A DNA stretch of 64,000 nt from an uncultured Thermanaerothrix sp. (GCF_938028735.1 NZ_CALIMF010000014.1:186001-250000); one strand, 5' to 3'; counted from the first letter of the stretch, positions 25,763-35,430 are shown. The notes: generated by a model not told the origin, from the sequence alone. Numbers and translations are program-made.

Positions 25763-27174
25763 GCTGAGCGGTAAAGTTTCAGCACCACAACCTCTTGTGT
25801 AGATGGAGTCACCCGGCAAGGGTGAGCAATGCGCAACCCTGGCACCCACACAAGCACATCATCTGAAAAGAGGAGTGGCCAACGATCTCTGACCCATCGT
25901 GGCAAGCGCACATTGACCAGAAAATCCGAGAGACGCATTGGGCCCTCCATCCCGTAAGGCCAAAAGCGATCTCCTGGTCGCCGGGTTCTTAATACCAGCG
26001 GTATCCGAACAACAGCGGCGTCTAGGTAGGCAATAAAGGGATCGCGTTTGACCGATGCAAACATCTCCTGAGATGAAGATAAAAAGGTTTCTAAAATCCA
26101 ACCTTCCCCTAGTGCAAGTTGGTCAGGAACCTCAATCCGGAGTGTCGTTTGAGGCGAAATAAGCGGCCAAAGGGGTTTGACCGGCCATTCGCCACGCGGA
26201 AAGACATAGATGTGAGCGCTATCGAGGACAACTTGAACTCCCCCTTCCATTTCAACCTGCCCTGGGTAGCCGCTTTGAATAAATTTAACCACACGCTCCG
26301 TTGAAGCGAAATTGCTTCCACGCTGCTCACGCGTGAAACGTTCCACAGCCAGTCTGATAAGCCGGGCACGGATCCCTCCAATCTCAGCGCAATATTCAGC
26401 TCGTTTTAGCGTCACATAATTGGGCGACTCCTCATCCAAACAACGTAACCAGGCAACTTGTACTTCACGCTCAACAATCTCATAATCGGCCTGCAGGCTA
26501 TAGGCCATTTGCCACAAGTGGCGTCGAATTTGGGGATTATAAGTCTCCAGAGTCGGGATAAGTCGATGCCGCACACGATTGCGCAAAAATCGCAAATCGC
26601 GATTAGTCATATCCTGACGGTAAGAAATCTCCCTCTCCGCCAAATAGCGTTCAATGTCCTTGCGCCAAATTCCCAAGATAGGTCGCACAAGCGGGATGGT
26701 AGTCGAGTATTCTTCAAGAAAAGTACGATAACGCATTCCACCTAGTCCTCTCAACCCGCTTCCGCGCAACAAATGCAAGAGTACTGTCTCCACCTGGTCA
26801 TCCGCCGTATGTCCAACCGCCACCGCCTGACAGGCATAAGCTTGCGCAGATTCAAATAAAAAACGATAGCGCATGCGACGTGCAGCATCCTCAAGAGAAA
26901 GCCCCTCTTTCTCAGCAACAGTCTCTACCTCAGCCTGCCCTAGCACGAAGCGGCAATTCAAACGATGCGCTTGCTCACTCACCCACATGGCATCTGCTGC
27001 CGAATCAGGACGTAAGCCGTGGTCGAAATGGGCTACCACCACCACGAAGCCCAGTTCAAGCAACCGTAACCATAAATAGACACTATCTGGCCCTCCCGAC
27101 ACTCCAACTAGGATTGGATAATGTTTTTCCAACCCACAAGTCTCGTGGAGTAATGATTCGTCCAATAGCCTCAT
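25759..27174 (-). CDS. tilS: tRNA(Ile)-lysidine synthetase
   Basis: Converts C34 of the CAU-anticodon tRNA-Ile to lysidine so that it reads AUA; essential in most bacteria. The 471-residue protein has the N-type ATP-pyrophosphatase loop SGGPDS at 26-31. HFDHGLRPDSAADA and GHTADDQVETVLLHLLRGSG follow, and a C-terminal TilS domain contains RRPGDRFWPYGMEG. The ATG at 27174 is chosen because GGAGGTG lies eight bases upstream and a consensus promoter lies just before that. Longer frames to 27243 would start upstream of the promoter. Confidence 0.92.
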   Translation of the reverse strand: MRLLDESLLHETCGLEKHYPILVGVSGGPDSVYLWLRLLELGFVVVVAHFDHGLRPDSAADAMWVSEQAHRLNCRFVLGQAEVETVAEKEGLSLEDAARRMRYRFLFESAQAYACQAVAVGHTADDQVETVLLHLLRGSGLRGLGGMRYRTFLEEYSTTIPLVRPILGIWRKDIERYLAEREISYRQDMTNRDLRFLRNRVRHRLIPTLETYNPQIRRHLWQMAYSLQADYEIVEREVQVAWLRCLDEESPNYVTLKRAEYCAEIGGIRARLIRLAVERFTREQRGSNFASTERVVKFIQSGYPGQVEMEGGVQVVLDSAHIYVFPRGEWPVKPLWPLISPQTTLRIEVPDQLALGEGWILETFLSSSQEMFASVKRDPFIAYLDAAVVRIPLVLRTRRPGDRFWPYGMEGPMRLSDFLVNVRLPRWVRDRWPLLFSDDVLVWVPGLRIAHPCRVTPSTQEVVVLKLYRSA

Positions 27175-27192
27175 ACAGAACACCTCCATCAG

Positions 27193-27221
27193 ATTATACA
27201 TTTCCCTTCCTGGATCACCAA
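27193..27221 (-). promoter_or_regulatory. Promoter of tilS
   Basis: TTGGTG (27216-27221) and TATAAT (27193-27198) are spaced 17 bp on the minus strand. The predicted transcript begins almost at the GGAGGTG ribosome-binding site. Confidence 0.7.
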
Positions 27222-27280
27222 TACGCCAATTCCTTCCTTCCACCCGAAAGATCCAGAAAACGCTTCTAGACCGTTTAGGC

Positions 27281-27309
27281 TTGTATCAGCCTGAAGAATG
27301 TGCTAGACT
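27281..27309 (+). promoter_or_regulatory. Promoter of the REC-CpaE gene
   Basis: TTGTAT and TAGACT are 17 bp apart, with TGC in front of the -10 (extended -10 form). Transcription would start near 27316, excluding the start codon at 27281 and supporting ATG 27344. Confidence 0.55.
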
Positions 27310-27343
27310 GCTAAAGAGCCTTGAACAAGGAGTACAAGCAAGG

Positions 27344-28495
27344 ATGGCCGAAAAGATCCTGGTCGTGGACGATGATCTGGAGACATTGCGCCTGGTTGGC
27401 CTGATGCTTCAAAAGCAGGGCTATCATGTAATAACCGCCGCTTCTGGGGAAGAGGGGCTTCAGGTTGCCGTGCGTGAACGACCTGACCTGATCCTTCTGG
27501 ATATTATGATGCCGGGTCTGGATGGGTTTGAGGTGACCCGCAAACTGCGCCAAAATCCCGAGACCAGTTCGATCCCAATACTAATCTTTACCGCCAAATC
27601 CCAAGTGGAAGACAAGATAGAGGGATATGAAGCGGGCGCCGATGATTATCTCACCAAACCCATCCACCCAGCAGAGTTAATCGCCCACATCAAAGCCTTA
27701 CTGGGACGAAGCCGCGCCCGTCGCGAAGCCTCCCTGCCTCGAGGATATGTTTTAGGGCTGATAGCAGCCAAAGGCGGCATAGGGCTCTCAACACTGGCTC
27801 TGAATCTTGGGCTGGCCTGTTACCAACGCAGTAAGAGTGAGGTAATCCTGGCTGAACTTCGCCTTGGAGAGGGTACCTGGGCAGAGGCTCTCAGCCTGCA
27901 CGACGATCAAGGTTTGAAAAACCTGCTGAGCCTTTCCTCTTCAGAAGTAACTCGCTCGGCGGTTGAAAATAACCTGCTACGCACCACATTCGGCGTGCGC
28001 TTGCTTCTTGCCCCTCGAGGTATCGAGAGTTACAACCCGCTGTTTTCGGGCATGGCCGAAAAACTGATCAACATCACCCGCCATCTGGCGACCCTTGCTA
28101 CCCTGGTCATTTTGGACATTGGTACGCCCTTTCTCCCCGGATATCTGGATCTTCTTAATCAATGCGATGAGGTCATGGTCGTTGCCGAATCCCAACCCTT
28201 CACTCTCAAGTTGACCCGCCGCTTGCTGACAGATCTGGAAGGGCATGGCTTCGGCAAATCTAAACTGCTCACGGTGGTGTTGAATAATCGTATGCGCGCT
28301 GATTTGCAGTACACTATCACCCAGGTCCAGGACACTTTAGAACATTCGGTCAGCATCACCATTCCACCTGTCCCAGAACTGGCTTACCATGCAGCAATGC
28401 GTTCGGTTCCCCTCCTTCACATTCAACCCGAAGGACTTTATGCCCAGCAGGTAATGCAACTGGCCTCTCAATTTGTCGAGCGGACTCGCGTTTGA
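27344..28495 (+). CDS. Response-regulator receiver fused to CpaE/TadZ-like ATPase
   Basis: A 383-residue cytosolic fusion. Residues 1-120 are a REC domain with the acidic pair DDD at 9-11, the phospho-acceptor in LILLDIMMPG, and the conserved Lys in YLTKP. Residues about 135-375 are a MinD/ParA-superfamily domain. Its P-loop is AAKGGIGLSTLALNL: the signature Lys is kept, but the usual GKT is GLS, as in CpaE/TadZ pilus-positioning proteins. Such proteins localise type IV/Tad pilus machines at the pole. No Tad gene or kinase is adjacent. The sirtuin gene follows after six bases. Confidence 0.85.
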   Translation: MAEKILVVDDDLETLRLVGLMLQKQGYHVITAASGEEGLQVAVRERPDLILLDIMMPGLDGFEVTRKLRQNPETSSIPILIFTAKSQVEDKIEGYEAGADDYLTKPIHPAELIAHIKALLGRSRARREASLPRGYVLGLIAAKGGIGLSTLALNLGLACYQRSKSEVILAELRLGEGTWAEALSLHDDQGLKNLLSLSSSEVTRSAVENNLLRTTFGVRLLLAPRGIESYNPLFSGMAEKLINITRHLATLATLVILDIGTPFLPGYLDLLNQCDEVMVVAESQPFTLKLTRRLLTDLEGHGFGKSKLLTVVLNNRMRADLQYTITQVQDTLEHSVSITIPPVPELAYHAAMRSVPLLHIQPEGLYAQQVMQLASQFVERTRV

Positions 28496-28501
28496 AACCC
28501 A

Positions 28502-29278
28502 ATGCAAGAAACCAACCAGGAAAAGAACATCCAGATAGTAGCTGAGTGGATCCAAGCCGCACGCCATGCTGTAGCGCTCACCGGCGCAGGAATCTCGACC
28601 CCTTCCGGCATCCCTGATTTTCGCTCTCCTGGTACCGGCCTTTGGGAGCGTAACAATCCGCTAGAAGTGGCTTCATGGCGGGCATTCCGCCACCACCCCC
28701 AACGCTTCTTTGATTGGTTGCGACCACTGGTTGCAAAATCCTGGCACGCGACTCCCAATCCCGCCCATTTCGCCCTGGCTGACCTCCAAAAGGCTGGTTA
28801 CCTTCAAGCCATCATTACGCAGAACATTGATAATCTGCACCAGCGTGCTGGTGCCACCCGGGTCATCGAATTACATGGTTCACTTCGCACCCTAACCTGC
28901 CTAAACTGTCAGCGTCAATACCAGATAGAGGTTTTCATTGAACCCTTCATAAGGGGAGTCCCACCACGCTGCCCCAACTGCCGGGCTTTCTTAAAACCCG
29001 ATATCGTGCTTTTTGAGGAAATGCTCCCAATCGAAGCCTGGGAGGAGGCACTCGCCCATTGTGAGAAGGCCGACCTGTTGTTGGTGATCGGGAGTTCCCT
29101 TGAAGTAATGCCCGCTGCCCAGCTCCCTCTATACACCTTAGAGCACGGCGGGCGGATCGTTATTAACACTTTATCCCCGACTTACCTAGACCGCGATGCA
29201 GCCCTTGTCCTCCGCCAGAATGTGCTGGAAGTGATCCCTCACGTTGCTGCGCGCGTCCTAGGCCAAAGAAGCGCCTAA
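28502..29278 (+). CDS. Sir2-family NAD-dependent protein deacylase
   Basis: A 258-residue sirtuin that removes acyl groups from protein lysines using NAD. Visible are the NAD loop TGAGIST and IPDFRSPGTGLW, then TQNIDNLHQRAG and the catalytic His125 in ELHGSL. The zinc-binding pairs are Cys133/Cys136 and Cys157/Cys160. Downstream of Zn are PDIVLFEEMLP and VIGSSLEVMPAA. The residues after GLW are not the Tyr/Arg pair of desuccinylases, so a deacetylase role is more likely. It ends overlapping convergent degV by four bases. Confidence 0.92.
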   Translation: MQETNQEKNIQIVAEWIQAARHAVALTGAGISTPSGIPDFRSPGTGLWERNNPLEVASWRAFRHHPQRFFDWLRPLVAKSWHATPNPAHFALADLQKAGYLQAIITQNIDNLHQRAGATRVIELHGSLRTLTCLNCQRQYQIEVFIEPFIRGVPPRCPNCRAFLKPDIVLFEEMLPIEAWEEALAHCEKADLLLVIGSSLEVMPAAQLPLYTLEHGGRIVINTLSPTYLDRDAALVLRQNVLEVIPHVAARVLGQRSA

Positions 29279-30135
29279 GCCAGGTCCTCAAATATATCCA
29301 TTGGCGCCACCCCGACGCCCACAATTCCCTCCCCACCATGTGCTCCTAATACCGGGCCAATGGTAGCTGGAGGCAAAAAACAACACTCAAACATGGTCTT
29401 GAGGCGCTCCATTAAGAGAGTCGCGCCTTCAAGATTGCGGCTATGAGCGACCTGAACTCTAAGGCGCGTTCCTGGTGCAAAGCGCTTGGCGATGTAATCG
29501 GCCTGGGCTAGGATAGCTCGTCGTAGCGAAAACTCTTTACCTATTTCAATGATGGTGCCAAGTCCAAGATCAAATCCCATAATGGGCTTGATGTTCATAA
29601 GGGTACCCATTAAGCCTCTTAAGTGCCCAACCCTCCCCCCGGCAATGATATACTTCAGCGTGGGTAACATAAAGATGCCGAGCATCTTTTCCCGAATTTG
29701 CTCCAGTAGCTGGAGAATGCGTTGCAACGGCCACCCAGCGCGAACAGCCCTAGCCGCCATCTCAGCACACCACCCAACAATAACCGAAACACCCCCGCTA
29801 TCGAAAAAAGTGATCTTGGCCTCTGGAACCATAGTGGCAGCCATCCTGGCAGCACTGAGCGTGCCACTTAGCGCCGAAGAAAGATGAATAGAAAGGATCT
29901 CCGCGTCCCGTGCTGCCAGCGTACGATAAACGGAAACAAACTCGCCCACCGAGGGCTGAGAAGTCCTTGGCATGTCACCTGACCTCAACCGATCGTAAAA
30001 GGTTTCATAGTCGATGTCCACTCCGCTACGATAGGTGGTTTCGCCAAACATCACATACAGAGGCACCACGTGAATATCCAGCCCTTCAATTTGCCCCGGG
30101 GCAAAATCGGCTGCACTATCTGTTACTACTAACAT
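29275..30135 (-). CDS. DegV-family fatty-acid-binding protein
   Basis: A 286-residue two-domain DegV (FakB-like) protein. FakB proteins carry a fatty acid and present it to the kinase FakA for phosphorylation. Signature segments are VVTDSAADF at the N-terminus, RTSQPSVGEF near 78, the LSSALSGTLSAA fatty-acid head-group site and YIIAGGRVGHLRG. No FakA kinase gene is in the window. It follows mutL by 25 bases on the same strand and is probably cotranscribed with it. Confidence 0.9.
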   Translation of the reverse strand: MLVVTDSAADFAPGQIEGLDIHVVPLYVMFGETTYRSGVDIDYETFYDRLRSGDMPRTSQPSVGEFVSVYRTLAARDAEILSIHLSSALSGTLSAARMAATMVPEAKITFFDSGGVSVIVGWCAEMAARAVRAGWPLQRILQLLEQIREKMLGIFMLPTLKYIIAGGRVGHLRGLMGTLMNIKPIMGFDLGLGTIIEIGKEFSLRRAILAQADYIAKRFAPGTRLRVQVAHSRNLEGATLLMERLKTMFECCFLPPATIGPVLGAHGGEGIVGVGVAPMDIFEDLA

Positions 30136-30160
30136 ATATCTCTCACTCTCCTAATTTAAG

Positions 30161-31927
30161 TCAGCGACTACCGCGTCGCCCAAACTGACGCTCCAGCACA
30201 TCGGCTGCAAGATGAATCATCGTAGGGCGCCCGTGTGGACAGGTACGCGGGGAATCACACGCCTCTAAATCGCGCAACAGGGCCTCTTGCTCCTCACGAG
30301 AAAGAACTTGCCCTCCTTTAACAGCAGCGCGTTTACAGATTCGGGCTATCAAACGCGCTTCCACTTCTTTTTCCAATAATGATTCGTCCTCCTCAAACGC
30401 ATCCACCAAGGCTTGCAAAACTGCCACCGGATCACTCCCACTTAAAATGGCGGGGAAAGTCCGTACCAAGAAAGTGTCCTGCCCAAACGGTTCGACCTCA
30501 AATCCCCATTGACGTAACAAGACCACATATTCCTGGAACTCCTCCACCTTGGCCAAGGGTATGCGGAAGGGCTGTGGGTTCAGCAAGGATTGCACTATCA
30601 ACCCGCGCTCCCGTTCCCGCATTAGGCGCTCAAATAGGACCCGCTCATGGGCTGCATGTTGATCAATCAGATAAAGCCCATCGGGCCCCTCAGCAACGAG
30701 ATAGGTGGCCCTCACCTGTCCAACCAAGCGCAGCAGGGGCAAATAGTGACCCGGCAATGAGGCCTGTTGAGGTTGAGCCGCACCCGAGCTCAACGTGGTG
30801 TCCTCCAATGGCGCAGATAGTTCTGTGCTCTCTCCGCTCTCTGCATCGACCTTGAGGCCAGATGCCATTTGCCAAGCGGGATCTAGGGTCTGCCGCGGAA
30901 GACTCGTGGTCCCGCTCAACAACTCGACCGCTGCTACCGAGGATTGGGCTAGTAACGCCCGACGCACGGCGCGTTGCACTGCTGAGAACACACGTTCCGG
31001 TTGGCGAAATCGCACCTCGGCCTTGGTCGGGTGCACATTAACATCCACTGCCTCGGGGACAATGTTAATGAATAAAACGGCCATTGGGTAACGCCCCACC
31101 ATTAACAGCGTGTGATACGCCTGAAGAAGTGCCGAGGTTAACGCCACATCTTGGATCCAGCGCCCATTGACAAAAAAGGTGATCTCTTTACGATTGGCTC
31201 GCGTCTGCGAGATAGGGCTGATGAAACCGCAAACCCTGAGATCGGGTTCCTCCAGTAAAATCTCAAGCATCTGTCGTGCCACTTCCAGCCCATAATACGC
31301 CGCCAGGATTTCCCTCGGTTCACCTCGCCCATAAGTTTGTAGGAATACCTTGCCATCGTGGATCAAGCGAAAACGCACATTAGGGTAAGCCATGGCGTAG
31401 CGGCTTACCAGAGCGTTGATCAAGTTACGCTCAGTGGTATCCTGTTTCAGAAATTTAAGTCGAGCCGGTACGTTGTAAAAGAGATCTTCAACCCGAACAA
31501 CCGTTCCGGGGGGCAAACCAACAAACTCATGGGTCTCAATCTTTCCCCCATGCACCACAATCTTCCCTCCTCGTTCTGCCTCCGGCGGGCGAGAAAACAG
31601 GGTCATTCGCGAAACGGCAGCGATAGAGGCCAAAGCCTCACCCCGAAAACCCAGGGTACGAATATTAAATAAATCCTCTGCTGTGCTCAACTTACTCGTA
31701 GCAAAACGGGCAATTGCCAGAGGCAGTTCCTCGTACAGAATACCGCTCCCATTATCTGCCACTTCTATCAGGCGCTTTCCCGCCTCGCGGGTTTCAATGG
31801 TAATCTCCGTCGCTCCTGCGTCCAGTGCATTTTCAATCAATTCCTTGACAACCGAAACCGGACGCTCAACCACCTCACCCGCGGCAATTTTCGCAGCAAC
31901 TTCTTCCCTTAGAATCTGAATGGGCAT
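30161..31927 (-). CDS. mutL: DNA mismatch repair protein MutL (endonuclease type)
   Basis: Couples MutS recognition to strand incision. The 588 residues comprise a GHKL ATPase domain with ENALDAG (32-38), DNGSGI (58-63) and TLGFRGEAL (91-99), then a Pro/Ser-rich linker (340-395). The C-terminal dimerisation/endonuclease domain follows. The nuclease motif DQHAAHERVLFE starts at 422 and CPHGRPT is near the end, so this MutL nicks DNA itself, as in organisms without MutH. AGGTGAGCA precedes the ATG at 31927. A TATAAT at 31965-31970 on this strand is a likely -10. mutS is not in the window. Confidence 0.95.
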   Translation of the reverse strand: MPIQILREEVAAKIAAGEVVERPVSVVKELIENALDAGATEITIETREAGKRLIEVADNGSGILYEELPLAIARFATSKLSTAEDLFNIRTLGFRGEALASIAAVSRMTLFSRPPEAERGGKIVVHGGKIETHEFVGLPPGTVVRVEDLFYNVPARLKFLKQDTTERNLINALVSRYAMAYPNVRFRLIHDGKVFLQTYGRGEPREILAAYYGLEVARQMLEILLEEPDLRVCGFISPISQTRANRKEITFFVNGRWIQDVALTSALLQAYHTLLMVGRYPMAVLFINIVPEAVDVNVHPTKAEVRFRQPERVFSAVQRAVRRALLAQSSVAAVELLSGTTSLPRQTLDPAWQMASGLKVDAESGESTELSAPLEDTTLSSGAAQPQQASLPGHYLPLLRLVGQVRATYLVAEGPDGLYLIDQHAAHERVLFERLMRERERGLIVQSLLNPQPFRIPLAKVEEFQEYVVLLRQWGFEVEPFGQDTFLVRTFPAILSGSDPVAVLQALVDAFEEDESLLEKEVEARLIARICKRAAVKGGQVLSREEQEALLRDLEACDSPRTCPHGRPTMIHLAADVLERQFGRRGSR

Positions 31928-32025
31928 TGCTCACCTGAGAGCCAATAATCATTGAATTGCTCTAATTATATCCACTCTCGCTATTTCAACACTACGCCGA
32001 CACCTCAACCTTAAAAATCAATGGG

Positions 32026-32053
32026 TTGACCTCTTCTCATCTCCTTATAAAAT
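32026..32053 (+). promoter_or_regulatory. Promoter of the HAD nucleotidase/protease operon
   Basis: TTGACC and TAAAAT are spaced 16 bp. The start is predicted near 32060, ten bases before the ATG. Confidence 0.6.
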
Positions 32054-32069
32054 CGTTATACTGCAAAGG

Positions 32070-32729
32070 ATGCAGCCCAAAATTCTGATCTTTGATCTTG
32101 ATGATACCCTTTACCCGGCCTCCTCGGGCGTTTGGGAAGCTATCGGCAAGCGGATTGACCTATTTATTCATCAGAAGCTAGGTCTCCCTCTTGAGGCAGT
32201 TGAGGCTTTCCGTAAAAATCTGTTTCATTCCTACGGGACCACGCTCCGCGGTCTCTACTTACAATACCACATTGACCCGGCCGAGTACCTTGCCTTTGTA
32301 CACGACATTCCCTTGGAGAACTACCTTCAACCCAACCCCGAATTACGTACTTTGCTGAAGGTACTTCCATACCCCAAGGTCATTTTTACCAACGCCGATA
32401 AGAATCACGCCCATCGGGTCTTGGCACGATTGAACCTTGAGGGGTGTTTTGGACAGATTATTGACATTTGGGATATGTTGCCGTCTTGCAAGCCATTCCC
32501 GGAAGCATTTCACAAAATGCTACAAAGGCTTCAATGCCCTGATACCAGCCATTGCCTGCTCATTGACGATTTGCCCGCCAATCTACGCACCGCCCGGCAA
32601 TTGGGGTTCTGGACTGTTCAAGTCAGCGAGAACGGTCGTAACCGTGAAGGGCACTTTCATATCCGCAGAGTCGAAGAACTTCCCCGGGTATTGGCCCAGG
32701 GCAGTCTGTTTGACAATGAGGTAGGGTAG
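32070..32729 (+). CDS. HAD-family pyrimidine 5'-nucleotidase-like protein
   Basis: A 219-residue HAD phosphatase of the Sdt1/pyrimidine 5'-nucleotidase type. It has motif I FDLDDTLYPASSG, a helical C1 cap (30-85), motif II IFTNADKNHA, motif III with Lys in SCKPFPEAF and motif IV LLIDDLPANL. The long motif I and TNA motif II fit that subgroup, which removes phosphate from UMP/CMP-type or related substrates. It begins an apparent operon with a small membrane protein and two extracytoplasmic proteases, with five bases to the next gene. Confidence 0.82.
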   Translation: MQPKILIFDLDDTLYPASSGVWEAIGKRIDLFIHQKLGLPLEAVEAFRKNLFHSYGTTLRGLYLQYHIDPAEYLAFVHDIPLENYLQPNPELRTLLKVLPYPKVIFTNADKNHAHRVLARLNLEGCFGQIIDIWDMLPSCKPFPEAFHKMLQRLQCPDTSHCLLIDDLPANLRTARQLGFWTVQVSENGRNREGHFHIRRVEELPRVLAQGSLFDNEVG

Positions 32730-32734
32730 AAACC

Positions 32735-32992
32735 ATGCACGCCGAATCGCCTGGGGCCTGGGTGTTCATTCTCCTGCTCTGCGCTTTTATGCTCGTGATT
32801 AACCTTACTTTGGTCTCCTTATGGCGCCATCGCCATCAGCCGCCTCCACATCACAAACCAGAGCTTGATTTTACCTCGTGGCAAAGAGAACTGCGTTGGA
32901 ACGAAGAAGCTGAATGGGAACGTTTGGCCAAGGCTGTGCACCAATTACCACTACCAGAACCACCTCATGAGCCTCGGAATGATAGAGAATGA
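32735..32992 (+). CDS. Small single-span membrane protein
   Basis: An 85-residue protein I do not recognise. One membrane helix (about 9-29, WVFILLLCAFMLVINLTLV) is followed by a His/Pro-rich turn and a charged C-terminal segment with several Trp (residues 45-85). It sits between a nucleotidase and a CtpA-type protease gene, its stop four bases from an upstream alternative start of the protease. A role in organising the protease at the membrane is conceivable but not shown. Confidence 0.65.
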   Translation: MHAESPGAWVFILLLCAFMLVINLTLVSLWRHRHQPPPHHKPELDFTSWQRELRWNEEAEWERLAKAVHQLPLPEPPHEPRNDRE

Positions 32993-33033
32993 AACCGACG
33001 GGCTCTAAAAACCTCTTTTTAGTGGAGCATTTT

Positions 33034-34278
33034 ATGAATTCAAAGTCTGTGCGCATCGCATTATTCATCGCCCTCATCCTGGGAATTGCCATTAGCTGTT
33101 TTGCCACTGGTGTGGTAGTCGCCATACGAGCCCCTGCTACAACTTCCTCAGCCATTAATCAATTTATTAGCCGACTTACATTCCTACCCACGCCGGTTTC
33201 TACTTCTACCTCATCATCGGTCGAAACCCTCTTTAAACCTTTCTGGCAAGCGTGGGACCTGGTTCACGAACAGTACGTAGATCAACCGGTTAACGATGAG
33301 ATTCTAATGCGCGGGGCTATTCGAGGAATGCTGGAAGCCCTTAATGACCCGCATACTGGCTACATGGATCCCTTCGAGTACCAGCAAGCCAACGCCCCAC
33401 TTGAGGGTGAGTACGAGGGTATTGGGGCATGGGTAGACACCAGTGGTGAGTTCTTGACCATTATCAGTCCAATGCCCAATTCGCCAGCGGAGAAAGCCGG
33501 TCTTAAGGCTGGCGACAGAATTATTGCTGTAGATGGGGAGGATATGACCGGCGTGGACCCAAGCCTGGTCTTACGACGGGTGCTGGGACCGGCGGGTACC
33601 TCTGTCACTCTGACTATCCAGCGTGAAGGCGAACCCACCCCCTTTGACGTTAATATTGTCCGCCAGAGAATTACCATTCCCTCGGTAGAAGGCAAAATGT
33701 TGGACCAGAATATCGCTTATGTGCGTCTGTTCACATTTGGCGAGAAGACAGCATCTGACCTTAGAAGCACACTTGCCCGTCTATTAGAGCAGAAACCAGT
33801 GGGGGTCATTCTGGATCTACGCAACAATGGCGGTGGATACTTAAATGCAGCGATTGACGTCAGTTCAGAATTTATCAAACAGGGGGTAATCATGTATGAA
33901 GTCTATGGCGACGGGCGCAAGATCACCTACGAAGCCAAAGGGCGAGGCATCGCTACCACCATCCCGTTGGTGGTATTGGTTAATGAGGGAACGGCTTCTG
34001 CCTCAGAGATTACTGCGGGTGCTATCCAGGACCATCAGCGTGGGAAATTGGTAGGCACGAAGACCTTTGGTAAGGGATCTGTTCAATCCTGGACTCCCCT
34101 AGTCAACAACCAAGGGGCTGTGCGCATCACCATTGCGCGCTGGTTAACCCCTAAAGAACGACAAATAAACGGCGTGGGATTAACACCTGACCTTGAAGTC
34201 CCTCTGACCGAGGACGATCTTAAAGCTGGGAAAGACCCGCAGCTAGAGGCCGCTATTCAAATATTGCTTCAGGAGTAG
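33034..34278 (+). CDS. C-terminal processing peptidase (S41, CtpA-like)
   Basis: A membrane-anchored extracytoplasmic serine protease of 414 residues. An N-terminal anchor (5-28) precedes the family's N-terminal helical region (ending DPHTGYMDP), a PDZ domain (about 90-175), and the S41 core. The core has the catalytic Ser in GTASASE and the catalytic Lys in TFGKGSVQ. GTGGAG six bases upstream supports the ATG at 33034, while the ATG at 32989 overlaps the previous gene and has a poor ribosome-binding site. An HtrA protease gene follows after six bases, so the two proteases are likely made together for envelope protein quality control. Confidence 0.9.
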   Translation: MNSKSVRIALFIALILGIAISCFATGVVVAIRAPATTSSAINQFISRLTFLPTPVSTSTSSSVETLFKPFWQAWDLVHEQYVDQPVNDEILMRGAIRGMLEALNDPHTGYMDPFEYQQANAPLEGEYEGIGAWVDTSGEFLTIISPMPNSPAEKAGLKAGDRIIAVDGEDMTGVDPSLVLRRVLGPAGTSVTLTIQREGEPTPFDVNIVRQRITIPSVEGKMLDQNIAYVRLFTFGEKTASDLRSTLARLLEQKPVGVILDLRNNGGGYLNAAIDVSSEFIKQGVIMYEVYGDGRKITYEAKGRGIATTIPLVVLVNEGTASASEITAGAIQDHQRGKLVGTKTFGKGSVQSWTPLVNNQGAVRITIARWLTPKERQINGVGLTPDLEVPLTEDDLKAGKDPQLEAAIQILLQE

Positions 34279-34284
34279 AAAGCC

Positions 34285-35430
34285 GTGAAACGCCCTATCC
34301 TTCTTTTAGCCCTCTTGGGTGTGCTGGTTGCGGCCACCTTGTGTGGAGCATTAGGGGGTGGTCTGGTTGCTTACTACTTTTTCCAAAACCAGAGGACTAT
34401 AACTGCTCCCGTCACCGCCCTGCCTGAACCCTCATCTCAATCCAGCCCCACGCCGGCCGCTCATCTCTTTGTTCAAACTACACAGATCGAGACCACTATT
34501 ACCCAAGTGGTAGAAAAGGTTAGTCCGGCGGTTGTTACCGTGGTAGCCAAAATGCCCGATCAAATGGGGTTCTTCGGGGTGATACCCGGAGGAACTTCGA
34601 GTGGTAGTGGCTTTATTATTTCCCGAGAAGGCTATGTTATTACTAATAACCACGTGGTAGATGGCGCTGAGTCGGTCCGTATTGTCCTTCTTTCAGGCGA
34701 GGATCGTCCAGCCCAAGTGGTCGGGCAAGATCGCTTCTCCGATCTGGCTGTCCTAAAAATCGAGGGGGAAGTCCCGGCAGTAGTTACCTTGGGCGACTCT
34801 GATGCACTTCGCCCCGGTGAAACCGTGATTGCGATTGGTTCTCCCTTGGGAGACTTTAAAAACTCGGTAACCGTTGGAGTGATCAGCGCAACAGGGCGCA
34901 CGATTGATACGGGCGAAGGCTATTACCTCGAGGGATTGCTGCAAACTGATGCCGCCATCAATCAGGGGAATTCGGGCGGGCCATTAGTTAACCTGGCCGG
35001 CGAAGTTGTTGGGGTAAATACCCTCATCGTCCGTACATCCAGCAGTGGTGTCACTGTCGAAGGCTTAGGATTTGCCATCCCCTCCAACACTGTCCAGGCA
35101 GTAGCTACCCAGATCATCGAAAAGGGATACGTCTCCCGTCCCTTCCTTGGCGTCCGCTGGCAACCCATCAACCCCACGCTGGCGAAGCAATATAATCTGC
35201 CCGTTGAATGGGGGATTTATGTCTCTGAGGTGATCCAAGGTAGCCCGGCTGAGGCTGCCGGTATCCGGCCCGGCGATATTATTACTCGGATCGGCGACCT
35301 CGCCATTGACGCCAATCACCCCTTTATCAACGTCCTTTTCAACTTTAAGCCTGGGGATGAAGTAATTATTGAACTGGTACGACGCTCACGCACCCTTCGG
35401 GTCAACCTAACCCTAGGGGAGTCACGCTGA
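34285..35430 (+). CDS. HtrA/DegP-like serine protease (S1C) with PDZ domain
   Basis: A 381-residue membrane-anchored stress protease. A transmembrane anchor (5-33) and a linker precede the trypsin-like domain, whose triad is His123 (TNNHVV), Asp153 (RFSDLAVLK) and Ser230 (QGNSGGPL). A single PDZ domain (about 285-375) contains YVSEVIQGSPAEAAGIRPGD. The start is a GTG at 34285 with AGGAG overlapping the stop of the preceding ctpA-like gene. Confidence 0.92.
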   Translation: MKRPILLLALLGVLVAATLCGALGGGLVAYYFFQNQRTITAPVTALPEPSSQSSPTPAAHLFVQTTQIETTITQVVEKVSPAVVTVVAKMPDQMGFFGVIPGGTSSGSGFIISREGYVITNNHVVDGAESVRIVLLSGEDRPAQVVGQDRFSDLAVLKIEGEVPAVVTLGDSDALRPGETVIAIGSPLGDFKNSVTVGVISATGRTIDTGEGYYLEGLLQTDAAINQGNSGGPLVNLAGEVVGVNTLIVRTSSSGVTVEGLGFAIPSNTVQAVATQIIEKGYVSRPFLGVRWQPINPTLAKQYNLPVEWGIYVSEVIQGSPAEAAGIRPGDIITRIGDLAIDANHPFINVLFNFKPGDEVIIELVRRSRTLRVNLTLGESR

